Below are positions 17,770 to 26,033 of a stretch of DNA of 64,000 nucleotides, piece by piece. Numbering within the stretch: the first letter of the stretch is position 1; each line of letters starts with the position of its first letter. The stretch is from the NCBI RefSeq assembly GCF_900156475.1, contig NZ_FTNR01000004.1:186001-250000 (forward strand), written 5' to 3'. Under the pieces are notes generated by a model. The model was not told the origin of the DNA, did not search any database, and was given only the letters and a program-made list of their open reading frames with translations. A program made the position numbers and the translations under genes. Source of the stretch: Natronorubrum thiooxidans. GTDB taxonomy: Archaea > Halobacteriota > Halobacteria > Halobacteriales > Natrialbaceae.

Positions 17770-19947
17770 ATGACCACTCCGACCACACGGAACCGCCTCG
17801 ATGAGGAGGAGAGTCCGTATCTGCGCCAGCACGCGGATAACCCCGTCAACTGGCAGCCGTGGGACGAACAGGCCCTCGAGACGGCACGAGAACACGACGT
17901 GCCGATCTTCCTCTCGATTGGCTACTCGGCGTGTCACTGGTGTCACGTCATGGAAGATGAGAGTTTCGCCGACGATGAGGTCGCCGAGATGCTCAACGAG
18001 AACTTCGTGCCGATCAAAGTCGACCGCGAGGAGCGCCCGGACGTCGACAGTATCTACATGACCGTCTGCCAGCTCGTCACCAGCCGGGGCGGCTGGCCGC
18101 TCTCGGCGTGGCTCACGCCCGAGGGCAAACCGTTCCACATCGGGACCTACTTCCCGAAAGAATCCAAACGCGGCCAGCCCGGCTTCCTCGACGTCCTCGA
18201 GCGCCTCGCCGAGACGTGGGAGACGGATCGCGAGGAAGTCGAAAACCGCGCCCAGCAGTGGACCGACGCAGCGACGGATCAACTCGAGGAGACACCAGAC
18301 ACCGTCGCTGCTGCCGAACCACCATCCAGCGACGCCCTCGAGACGGCAGCCGACACAGCCGTTCGCAGCGCCGACCGCCAGCACGGTGGCTTCGGCTCCG
18401 GCGGGCCGAAGTTCCCACAGCCCTCCAGACTCCGCGTGCTCGCCCGCGCGTTCGATCGGACGGGGCAGAGCGAGTATCTCGAGGTGCTCGAGGAGTCCCT
18501 CGACGCGATGGTCGACGGCGGCCTCTACGACCACGTTGGCGGCGGTTTTCACAGGTACTGCGTCGACCGAGACTGGACGGTCCCTCACTTCGAGAAGATG
18601 CTGTACGACAACGCCGAAATCCCGCGAGCGCTGCTTGCGGGCTACCAGCTCACGGGCGAAGAGCGCTACGCCGAGGTCACTGCGGAGACCCTCGAGTTCG
18701 TCGAGCGGGAACTCACCCACGACGACGGTGGCTTCTTCAGCACGCTCGACGCCCAGAGCGAGGATCCAGAGACGGGCGAGCGCGAGGAAGGTGCGTTCTT
18801 CGTCTGGACGCCCGACGAGGTCGCTGAGGTGCTCGAAGACGAAACTGACGCCGACCTCTTCTGTGCGCGCTACGACATCACCGAGTCAGGCAACTTCGAA
18901 GGGCAGAACCAGCCCAACCGCGTGCAATCGATCTCGAGTCTCGCCGAGGCGTTCGACCTCGAGGAGCGCGAGGTCGAAACGCGACTCGAGGCCGCCCGCG
19001 AACGACTGTTCGAGGCCCGCGAGCAGCGGCCACGACCGAACCGCGACGAGAAGGTTCTCGCAAGCTGGAACGGCCTGCTGATCGCGACCTACGCCGAGGC
19101 AGCGCTGGTGCTGGGCGACGACGAATATGCCGAGACCGCTGTCGACGCCCTCGAGTTCGTCCGCGATCGGCTCTGGGACGCCGACGAAAAGCGACTCTCC
19201 CGGCGGTATAAAGACGGGGATGTCGCCGTCGACGGCTACCTCGAGGACTACGCGTTCCTCGCGCGCGCTGCGGTGGGCTGTTATGAGGCCACCGGCGACG
19301 TCGACCACCTCGCCTTTGCACTCGAGTTGGCTCGCACCATCGAAGCGGAGTTCTGGGACCCCGAGGCCGGGACGTTGTATTTCACCCCCGAGAGCGGCGA
19401 GTCGCTGGTCACGCGGCCACAGGAACTGAACGACCAGTCGACGCCCTCGGCGGCCGGCATCGCCGTCGAAACGCTGCTCGCACTCGATGGCTTCGCGAAC
19501 GAGGAGTTCGAGGCGATCGCCGAAACCGTCCTCGAGACCCACGCGAACCGCATCGAGGCGAATCCGCTCCAGCACGCCTCGCTCTGTCTGGCCGCCGACC
19601 GGCTCGAGTCGGGCGCACTCGAGCTCACCGTCGCCGCCGACGAACTGCCCGATGCGTGGCGCGACCGCGTCGCTGAGACGTACTATCCCGACCGGCTGTT
19701 CGCCCGCCGACCGCCGACCGAGGACGGACTCGAGACGTGGCTCGAGCAGTTAGGGCTCACGGACGCGCCGGCGATCTGGGCCGGCCGTGAGGCGCGTGAC
19801 GGCGAACCGACGCTGTACGTCTGTCGCAATCGGACGTGCTCGCCGCCGACCCACGACGTCGAGGATGCTCTCGAGTGGCTGGGCGAGAAGGCGAGCGCAG
19901 ACACGACTGACGAAACGACGAGCGACGGACCTGAAAGTCCGTTCTAA
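17770..19947 (+). CDS. DUF255/thioredoxin-fold + six-hairpin glycosidase-like protein (YyaL/SPATA20 family)
   Basis: A 725-residue member of the YyaL/SPATA20 family. The N-terminal thioredoxin-like domain (DUF255) has the typical NRLDEEESPYLRQHADNPVNW opening and C55-H-W-C58 in SIGYSACHWCHVM. The larger C-terminal part resembles an alpha/alpha six-hairpin barrel (GGLYDHVGGGFHRYC, VPHFEKMLYDNA, SWNGLLI). A final CRNRTCSPP segment is conserved. The biochemical role is unsettled in all species; a redox or sugar-modifying role has been suggested. TATA-like CTTTTACAA (17740-17748) lies 26 nt before the ATG. The convergent neighbour is a thioredoxin. Confidence 0.9.
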   Translation: MTTPTTRNRLDEEESPYLRQHADNPVNWQPWDEQALETAREHDVPIFLSIGYSACHWCHVMEDESFADDEVAEMLNENFVPIKVDREERPDVDSIYMTVCQLVTSRGGWPLSAWLTPEGKPFHIGTYFPKESKRGQPGFLDVLERLAETWETDREEVENRAQQWTDAATDQLEETPDTVAAAEPPSSDALETAADTAVRSADRQHGGFGSGGPKFPQPSRLRVLARAFDRTGQSEYLEVLEESLDAMVDGGLYDHVGGGFHRYCVDRDWTVPHFEKMLYDNAEIPRALLAGYQLTGEERYAEVTAETLEFVERELTHDDGGFFSTLDAQSEDPETGEREEGAFFVWTPDEVAEVLEDETDADLFCARYDITESGNFEGQNQPNRVQSISSLAEAFDLEEREVETRLEAARERLFEAREQRPRPNRDEKVLASWNGLLIATYAEAALVLGDDEYAETAVDALEFVRDRLWDADEKRLSRRYKDGDVAVDGYLEDYAFLARAAVGCYEATGDVDHLAFALELARTIEAEFWDPEAGTLYFTPESGESLVTRPQELNDQSTPSAAGIAVETLLALDGFANEEFEAIAETVLETHANRIEANPLQHASLCLAADRLESGALELTVAADELPDAWRDRVAETYYPDRLFARRPPTEDGLETWLEQLGLTDAPAIWAGREARDGEPTLYVCRNRTCSPPTHDVEDALEWLGEKASADTTDETTSDGPESPF

Positions 19948-19963
19948 CGCCGACACGTCGGCG
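19948..19963. terminator. palindromic terminator between convergent genes
   Basis: CGCCGAC (19948-19954) and GTCGGCG (19957-19963) form a 7-bp stem, followed by GAAAAA. It begins at the stop codon of the DUF255 gene and faces the 3' end of thioredoxin. Confidence 0.5.
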
Positions 19964-19997
19964 TCGAAAAATCCGCGTCGAAACCGTTTCGGACCGG

Positions 19998-20369
19998 TTA
20001 CAGCTTTTTGTCGAGTTGCTCGGCGAGCCAGACGGCTGGCGGGAGATCCTCCGACTCGACGAATCGCGTCACTTCTTCGCCGTCGTCGGTTTCGACGACG
20101 ACAGTCGGGATGTACTCGATGTCGTACTCCTCGACACCGGGGCCTTGCTTGTCCTGATCGAGGGCGATCTCCTCGATGCGCTCGTCGGGAACCTCGGCGG
20201 CCTCGAGTGCCGCGCCCAGGTCGGGCAGGAGCTTTCGGCAATCCTTACACCAGTCGCCGCCCCAGACGGTGTACACCAGTTCGTCGTTGTGCGCTGTGAG
20301 CGTGTCGACAGCCGCCTCGTAGGACGCGGCGTCCCACGTCGGATTTGGCTGCATGGTCTCGAGACTCAT
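19998..20369 (-). CDS. thioredoxin-family protein
   Basis: A 123-residue thioredoxin-fold protein. The redox motif is W40-C41-K-D-C44 (GGDWCKDCRKLLPD), unlike the WCGPC of classical thioredoxin. The cis-Pro loop is IEYIPTVVV. Asp in place of Pro in the CxxC dipeptide usually shifts redox potential, so it may not be the general thioredoxin. There is no signal peptide, so it acts in the cytoplasm. Met6 (20354) is an alternative start. It converges on the DUF255 protein, which also carries a CxxC thioredoxin fold. Confidence 0.85.
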   Translation of the reverse strand: MSLETMQPNPTWDAASYEAAVDTLTAHNDELVYTVWGGDWCKDCRKLLPDLGAALEAAEVPDERIEEIALDQDKQGPGVEEYDIEYIPTVVVETDDGEEVTRFVESEDLPPAVWLAEQLDKKL

Positions 20370-20443
20370 ACCCCCGGTAGCGTATCCGGCGGCTTAACCG
20401 TCCTGTTTCCGTCGGGGTTTCGTCGAGTCGCCCAACAGTGTCC

Positions 20444-22081
20444 CTACACCGTCCGTTCGTCGTAGCGGACGGTCTGCTGTTGGCCTTCGTTGACCAGTTC
20501 CGTCAGGACGTTTTCGATCATCTCCACTTTCGAGAACTGCTCTTCGATCTCGCCGGTGACGGTCTCGACGTCGTCGTTGATCGACTGTGCTTCGTCGTCG
20601 ATCGTCTCGATCCGGGTTGCCATCTCCTGTGTGTTCGAGGCCTGCGCGTCGACGAGCGCCGAGAGTTCGTCGACGTCCGTCATAAAGCCGTGTGCGCTCT
20701 CGCGGACGGTGGTGAGGTCATCGGTCAGCCCCGAAAGCTCCTGTCGGCTGGTGGCGACCCGTTGTTGGTTCTCCGCGACCGCGTCGAGTGTGTTGTCGGC
20801 TCGTTTGCGGAGCGTTTCGACTCGCTCGTCGATCTTCTTTGTTCGGCGTGTCATCTGCTCGGACAGTTCCTGGAACTGGTCAGCGACGACGTTGAAATTG
20901 CCGTCGTCACCCGACCGCTTGGATTCGACGTTCGCGTTGACCGCGACCATGCGCGTCTTCTCTGCGGTGTCGGCGATCTCGTCGTTGAGCCTGTCGATCT
21001 CGTCGACTATCTCTTCGAATGCTTCGACCTCGTCGTGAATGTTTTGTTCGGAATCTCGGAGTTCGGTTATTGACTCCGTCGCCTGCTCACAGTGTTCCTC
21101 GCTGCTTTCGACGCGGTCCAGTAGCCCATCGTCACGTCCGGCGATCGTGTCCGTCGTCGTCGCGAGTTCCTCGATCGAGACGCTAATATCTTGCATTTCC
21201 GACGACGCCTGTCGGGTCTGTTCGGACTGTGCCGTGACGGATTGGCTGATGTCGTCGATGCTCGTTGCGATCGCTTCGCCGGCCATGGAGATATCCTGCA
21301 GCGCGTGGGACACCTTGTTCGTGACGTCCTGTTGTTGATTCAATAACTCCTCTGTGTTGGAGTAGGAGTCGATGTACGTGTCGATCGCAACCTGCATGTC
21401 CAGGTTGATGATCTTCAGCAGCGAGTGGAGTTCGTCGATGCGCTCATCGATGCGCACCGAGAGTTCGTCCTCGAGTTCCGAGATCGTGGTGTCGAACGCC
21501 TCGTCTTCGTCGTCGTCACCGCCACGACCGAGCAGGGAGGACAGCCGACCACCGCTATCGTCTTCGTCGTCTTGCAGCTCCGACTGCCGTTCGACCGCGT
21601 CCCTGATCGCCATCGAAATATCCTCCTGTATCTGATCGGCGATGATCGGCAACAGGAGATTGTAGTAGACGCCGTACTGACCGATGTAGTGTTTCACCGG
21701 CATCTCGAGCATATCGTGTAACTTCCCGATCCGGGCACGATTCTCGAAGTACTCCTGGTCGTACGACCCCGTTGCGAGGGTCACCAGGTACATCTGCTGG
21801 GACCATTTGAGCTGTTCGATGCTTCGCGGCGACCGATCGAGAATCTCGAGGACTTGTGGATTGTCTTCAATTTTCTCGTAAAACATCTCCGCCACGTCGT
21901 CGCCACGTTGGTTCAGCGTCTCCTCGTACCGACGTAACCGTTCGACGTCGTCGTCGGTAAACTCAATGAACTGCTTTCGCCACTCGATTTCGTCCGCAGA
22001 GAGCCCAATCCGGTCGACGAGTTCCCCTGCATCGACACCCCTGCTGTGCCCCACGGAACCGAACTGCTGAGATCGATCCAT
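20444..22081 (-). CDS. hemAT: globin-coupled sensor transducer (HemAT-like)
   Basis: A 545-residue soluble oxygen-sensor transducer. The N-terminal globin-coupled sensor domain (about 25-175) contains IGKLHDMLEMPVKHYIGQYG, in which H122 is the likely proximal haem ligand. An acidic linker (about 176-215) leads to a long coiled coil and an MCP-like signalling region. The tip (ADTAEKTRMVAVNANVESKR) departs from the usual TNLLALNA-IEAARAGE pattern. No membrane segment is present. ATG 22081 is chosen over the in-frame GTG 22096 because TATATAAAGG (22101-22110) is centred about 25 nt ahead of it, so the transcript is leaderless. Confidence 0.9.
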   Translation of the reverse strand: MDRSQQFGSVGHSRGVDAGELVDRIGLSADEIEWRKQFIEFTDDDVERLRRYEETLNQRGDDVAEMFYEKIEDNPQVLEILDRSPRSIEQLKWSQQMYLVTLATGSYDQEYFENRARIGKLHDMLEMPVKHYIGQYGVYYNLLLPIIADQIQEDISMAIRDAVERQSELQDDEDDSGGRLSSLLGRGGDDDEDEAFDTTISELEDELSVRIDERIDELHSLLKIINLDMQVAIDTYIDSYSNTEELLNQQQDVTNKVSHALQDISMAGEAIATSIDDISQSVTAQSEQTRQASSEMQDISVSIEELATTTDTIAGRDDGLLDRVESSEEHCEQATESITELRDSEQNIHDEVEAFEEIVDEIDRLNDEIADTAEKTRMVAVNANVESKRSGDDGNFNVVADQFQELSEQMTRRTKKIDERVETLRKRADNTLDAVAENQQRVATSRQELSGLTDDLTTVRESAHGFMTDVDELSALVDAQASNTQEMATRIETIDDEAQSINDDVETVTGEIEEQFSKVEMIENVLTELVNEGQQQTVRYDERTV

Positions 22082-22100
22082 GTTGACTGCTGACACCTCG

Positions 22101-22110
22101 TATATAAAGG
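22101..22110 (-). promoter_or_regulatory. TATA box of HemAT gene
   Basis: On the minus strand this reads CCTTTATATA. Its distance to ATG 22081 (about 25 nt) decides the start against the longer GTG frame. Confidence 0.65.
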
Positions 22111-22304
22111 CGTACTGGCCATCTAGTAAGGGAGTGCCGACGCGAGAGTGCTTCGGCTCCAGCTACATCGGCGTGCGAAAGCCATTAATGCCGATCTCCA
22201 GGTCTTTCGTCCGATCGATTGCGTTACGGGCTTGATGACAGGTATCAGACAGTGGATCTCCTGGACAGCAAACAGTATACGTCTCGACTGTTTAGCGATC
22301 AGCA

Positions 22305-23279
22305 ATGAAGGGAAGCATTCTGGACACGATCGGCTCGCCGCTCGTCCGGGTCGATTCGCCGGCAGGGGTGACCGTCGCCGCGAAAGTCGAATCCTTCAAC
22401 CCCGGCGGCTCGGCGAAAGACCGGCCGGCCCTCCAGATGATCCGATCAGCCGAGCGCGACGGCGTGATCGAACCGGGCGACTGGCTCGTCGAACCGACCA
22501 GCGGCAACACGGGGATCGGCCTTGCACTGGTCTGTGCCGCCCGGGACTACGACCTGACGATCGTCATGCCAGCGAGCAAGTCCAAAGAACGCCGCCAGAT
22601 CATGGCCGCCTACGGGGCCGACCTCGAGTTGGTCGATGGCGATATGACGGCTGCTCGAGAGCGTGCCGACGAACTCGAGGCCGAGGGTGCGACCCAACTC
22701 GGCCAGTTCGAGAACCCGGCGAACCCCGAGGCCCACTACAAGACGACCGGCGAGGAGATCATCGAGCAAGTTGGCGACCGCGAGGTCGACGCGTTCGTCG
22801 CCGGCGTCGGCACTGGTGGAACGCTCTCGGGCACCGGCCGCCGCCTCCGCGAGGCGTTCCCCGAGATGGAGATCATCGCCGTCGAACCGGAACGCAACGC
22901 CGTCCTCTCGACGGGCGAGGCCGGCAACGACGACTTCCAGGGAATGGGGCCCGGCTTCGTCAGCGACAACCTCGATGTCGACCTGATCGACCGCGTCGAG
23001 ACGGCCCGTCTCGAGGACGCCGAAGACGAGTGTCGCCGACTCGCCCGCGAGGAAGGGGTTCTGGTCGGCCAGTCGAGTGGCGCGACGAGTCTCGTCTCCC
23101 AGCGTATCGCCCGCGAACTCGCCGACCCTGACCAGACCTGTCCCGAACCCTCGAGTGCGTTCGACGACCCGACGCCGCCCGAAGCCGACGGCGGCGAGCC
23201 GGCCGACGACTGCCCGCTCGTGGTGACGGTCTTCTGGGACAGCGGCGAGCGCTATCTCTCGACTGGGCTGTTCGACTGA
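22305..23279 (+). CDS. cysM: cysteine synthase family (O-acetylserine sulfhydrylase-like)
   Basis: A 324-residue fold-type-II PLP enzyme that makes cysteine from an activated serine and sulfide. K38 in NPGGSAKDRPA is the PLP lysine. PTSGNTGIGLA binds the substrate carboxylate and GVGTGGTLSGTGR binds the PLP phosphate. The C-terminus has VGQSSGATSLV and a late insertion rich in Pro/Asp (about 275-305), which probably forms a loop. CysK and CysM cannot be separated by eye. GTATAC at 22275-22280 is about 27 nt before the ATG, fitting a leaderless transcript divergent from HemAT. Confidence 0.9.
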   Translation: MKGSILDTIGSPLVRVDSPAGVTVAAKVESFNPGGSAKDRPALQMIRSAERDGVIEPGDWLVEPTSGNTGIGLALVCAARDYDLTIVMPASKSKERRQIMAAYGADLELVDGDMTAARERADELEAEGATQLGQFENPANPEAHYKTTGEEIIEQVGDREVDAFVAGVGTGGTLSGTGRRLREAFPEMEIIAVEPERNAVLSTGEAGNDDFQGMGPGFVSDNLDVDLIDRVETARLEDAEDECRRLAREEGVLVGQSSGATSLVSQRIARELADPDQTCPEPSSAFDDPTPPEADGGEPADDCPLVVTVFWDSGERYLSTGLFD

Positions 23280-23389
23280 GAACCGGCTCGAGCGAGGTGC
23301 TCTCCTAACTCGACTGCGGGTCACGACGGAACAATCGCGGTTTCACCTTGGCTACTCCTTTTTATCCGGTGCCGTGTCAGTTTCGAATA

Positions 23390-24079
23390 ATGGCATCTCC
23401 ATCCAGACGGACGCTGCTGTGTGGTACTGCGGGTCTGTTCGTCCTCTCAGCCGGCTGTCTCGACGCAGCTGATGTCGACGCGTCGGCACCCGAAAACGAC
23501 GCGGATGACACCACTGCGTCCAGCGCTGACGGTTCGAACGCACCCAGCGAACCCGACGCTGGCGGCGCGAACGGGTCCGATCCCGAGCAAACTGCCAGCG
23601 AGACGACCGATGGGGACGACACCGTCCCGTTTCGCCACGCCGACGCGCCGACGGCACCCGATGCGAGGCTCTTCGGCAGCATCGACCGCGCCGAGCAGTG
23701 GCTCGAGGAGCGTCCTATCCGCGACGACCAGCCCCTCGAGTTCGTCGCCGACACCGACTTCGAGAACAGTGCCCTGCTCGCTCTCGAGGCCGACGCGCCG
23801 CGGCTCGACTACGAACTGGTCCTCGAGTCGGTGACGCTCGAACACGACGACGGTGAGCCACGGCTCGTCGTTGAAGCGAGCGTCAGCGAGACGGCGGGTG
23901 ATGTGGGTGCGACCCAGTTGGGTACGGTGGGACGCCTCATCCGAGCGACGGCCGACGGCGAGCCAGTGACCAGCGCCACCGTGACGATCGTCGACAGCAG
24001 CGGTCGAAAACACAGGTCGAAACTCACTGTCGATCCGGCGAGCGAATCGGCGTCCGGCAGTGAACGCGACGACCGCTGA
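23390..24079 (+). CDS. Tat lipoprotein of unknown function
   Basis: A 229-residue exported lipoprotein. SRRTLLCGTAG starts a twin-arginine signal and LSAGC is the lipobox, with lipidation expected at the Cys. A long low-complexity Asp/Ala/Ser/Thr linker follows, then a compact domain (from about residue 90) with a ERPIRDDQPLEFVADTDFENSALL segment that suggests a beta-rich fold. I do not recognise a function. The frame is open earlier, but the TATA-like CTTTTTATC (23358-23366) lies 28 nt before ATG 23390. It is anchored on the outer face of the membrane. Confidence 0.75.
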   Translation: MASPSRRTLLCGTAGLFVLSAGCLDAADVDASAPENDADDTTASSADGSNAPSEPDAGGANGSDPEQTASETTDGDDTVPFRHADAPTAPDARLFGSIDRAEQWLEERPIRDDQPLEFVADTDFENSALLALEADAPRLDYELVLESVTLEHDDGEPRLVVEASVSETAGDVGATQLGTVGRLIRATADGEPVTSATVTIVDSSGRKHRSKLTVDPASESASGSERDDR

Positions 24080-24146
24080 TACGGCGCGCTGATGTACCGG
24101 TACGACCGCGATCCTGCTGTGGGTGTGCTGGCTGACCGTCGGTGGG

Positions 24147-24157
24147 ACATATAAGAG
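24147..24157 (+). promoter_or_regulatory. orphan TATA-like box in convergent gap
   Basis: ACATATAAGAG lies between two converging genes. Read rightward it would start an RNA near 24180, antisense to the 24182 gene; no coding frame begins there. Confidence 0.3.
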
Positions 24158-24181
24158 TGCCAACCCTCGAGTGCAGCCCAC

Positions 24182-24736
24182 TCAGGGCGAGTGTTCGGCT
24201 TCGGTGAGCCGTACGACGAGCGTCTCGTCGACGTCTCTGAGATCGTACTCGGGGAGTTCGCCACCGGTTCGACGCACGTACAGCGGTTCGACGAGCCGCC
24301 AGGTCGCCACCCGCTCGTGTTCCGACTCGCTCGAGTCGGCTTCGTCCGCGTCGTCGGCCGTCGCAGCCGATTCCGGCTCATCCTCGTTGGCCTCCCCGCC
24401 CACGCGCTCGAGGCCGTAGATCTTGCAGAACTCGGCCGTTTCTTCGGGCTCTATAGCCCCGTTTCGAAGCTGTTCGGCGAGTGACCGCGAGAGCCACTCG
24501 TCGTCGCTGACGCTCGGTTCCTGGACGAGCGCCTCGTCGACGAAACGCGTGAGATACCAGTTCAGGTCGTTCAACAGCGAGACGGCAGCGCCGACGCTGA
24601 CCGTCCGAAGGGCGATCGTGTTCTCGAACGGCCGCGTGAGATCGTACGTCGCAAGCGCCTCGCGGGACGTCTCCCGGGAGAGGAGTTCGTACTGGAGAGT
24701 GCAGCCGTCGGTCCCGATGAGACAGACACGAGTCAC
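24182..24736 (-). CDS. conserved haloarchaeal protein (DUF5804-like)
   Basis: A 184-residue protein beginning MTRVCLIGTDGC, followed by LQYELLSRETSREALATYDL and a hydrophobic IALRTVSVGAAVSLLNDLNWY region. It ends with an acidic linker and a short beta-like tail (ATWRLVEPLYVRR). I associate this pattern with DUF5804, a haloarchaeal family of unknown role; the assignment is from memory. No signal peptide is present. It precedes thiI's 3' end on the same strand region but has its own 5' region after the thiI stop at 24777, with only 40 bases between them, so it may be co-transcribed as the second gene after thiI. Confidence 0.75.
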   Translation of the reverse strand: MTRVCLIGTDGCTLQYELLSRETSREALATYDLTRPFENTIALRTVSVGAAVSLLNDLNWYLTRFVDEALVQEPSVSDDEWLSRSLAEQLRNGAIEPEETAEFCKIYGLERVGGEANEDEPESAATADDADEADSSESEHERVATWRLVEPLYVRRTGGELPEYDLRDVDETLVVRLTEAEHSP

Positions 24737-24776
24737 TGTTCTGTGGTCGGTGCGTCTGTGTAATGTCGGTTACGGA

Positions 24777-25955
24777 TCAGGGCTCGATCAGAGTCGCGTT
24801 CGTCGCCGCTTCCTCGGCTCGCTCGAGCAGGTCGTCCGGCTCGGCCGCAAGCAGCGGCTCGAGGCGGGCGTTGGTTTCGACGCGGTCAGGAGCGACGCGG
24901 TTGCAGCCGGCGTTGATCGTCGAGTCGGTGAACGTGCCAATCTCGCGAGCCTTGGCGACGATGTCCTGTTTGTCCCAGGTCAGCAGCGGCCGGTGAATCG
25001 GCAGCCGAGTAGCTCGACTGGTGACGCCGAGGTTGCGGACGGTCTGGCTCGATTTCTGGCCGACCGCCTCGCCGGTGACGATCCCGTTGGCGTTGACGCG
25101 TTCGGCGAGGGTTTCGGCGGCCCGGTAAAAAAAGCGCCGCAGCGAGAGCATCCGCCCCTGGTTCATCTCTTCGACCAGCAGGTCGACCGTCTCGCCGCCG
25201 GGGATCTTGTAGACCTGCATGCCGAAATTGGGTGCGTATCGCGAGAGTTTTCGCACGGTTTCCATCGCGCGCGCTTCGTGGTCGATGCCGCCGTAGTCGC
25301 CAAGATCGACGTAGGCAGGGATGACAGGACAGCCACGCCGCATCATCTCGTAGGCCGCGACGGGCGAGTCGATGCCGCCGCTGATCAGCGCGATCACCGG
25401 CTCCTGTGCGCCAAGCGGCAGCCCGCCCGGCCCGGAGACGTGCTCGAGGTAGATGTACGCGACCTCCGACCTGACCTCGACGCCGAAGGTGAGGTCGGGG
25501 TCGTCGAGGTCGACTTCGGGCTCGAACTCGTCTTCGACGGCGTCCCAGATCGCGTTGCCGGCGTCTCGAGCGAGGTCTTCGCTGTCATAGGGGAGCGTCT
25601 TGTCCGCTCGGCGTGCGTCGACGGCGAACGTCCCGCCGTCGTAGTGTTCGTGAGCGGTTTCGACGAGCGCCTCGATGATCCGCGCTTTTTCGGTACTAAC
25701 GACCAGTGTGGGGCTTGCGGAGACGACACCGAACGCGTCCGCTGCGGCCGCGGCCGCATCCTCGACGGCGGCTTCGGTCGTATGAATCAGCGGCCGGTTC
25801 CAGCCCTGTTGGACGTCGCCGGGGATCGAGCGGTCCTCGAGGAGCGCTTCGATGTTCTCGACCAGCAACTCCCCCATGTACCGCTTGACCGCATTACTCT
25901 TCGTGTTGACGTCCCCGTGGCGGAGGAGGACGGTATCGGCTCCCGGCGGGTGCAT
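24777..25955 (-). CDS. thiI: tRNA 4-thiouridine synthase ThiI
   Basis: A 392-residue archaeal-type ThiI. It adenylates U8 of tRNA and transfers sulfur to it; it may also serve thiamine synthesis. An N-terminal ferredoxin-like/THUMP region (about 1-175) precedes the PP-loop ATPase domain with ISGGIDSPVA (SGGIDS at 192-197). The rhodanese domain of the E. coli enzyme is absent, as in archaea. A Cys in the expected C-terminal region is C351 (NAGCNRVAPDRVE). TATAAG-like GGCTATAAGG (25977-25986 on plus) is about 27 nt ahead of the ATG, so the transcript is leaderless. The 24182 gene lies 40 nt downstream. Confidence 0.92.
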   Translation of the reverse strand: MHPPGADTVLLRHGDVNTKSNAVKRYMGELLVENIEALLEDRSIPGDVQQGWNRPLIHTTEAAVEDAAAAAADAFGVVSASPTLVVSTEKARIIEALVETAHEHYDGGTFAVDARRADKTLPYDSEDLARDAGNAIWDAVEDEFEPEVDLDDPDLTFGVEVRSEVAYIYLEHVSGPGGLPLGAQEPVIALISGGIDSPVAAYEMMRRGCPVIPAYVDLGDYGGIDHEARAMETVRKLSRYAPNFGMQVYKIPGGETVDLLVEEMNQGRMLSLRRFFYRAAETLAERVNANGIVTGEAVGQKSSQTVRNLGVTSRATRLPIHRPLLTWDKQDIVAKAREIGTFTDSTINAGCNRVAPDRVETNARLEPLLAAEPDDLLERAEEAATNATLIEP

Positions 25956-26033
25956 GAACTGGCATAGATGACCGGGGCTATAAGGGAATTACGAGGCGAG
26001 CGTCCGAGAACCGCGTGTGAGCATCCATCACGG

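Noticed and set aside
20468-20479. ACGGTCTGCTGT in the end of the HemAT gene resembling the arm of the 82-nt repeat
   Set aside because: Only 12 bases match, and they encode the real C-terminal residues of HemAT; no matching second arm is present.
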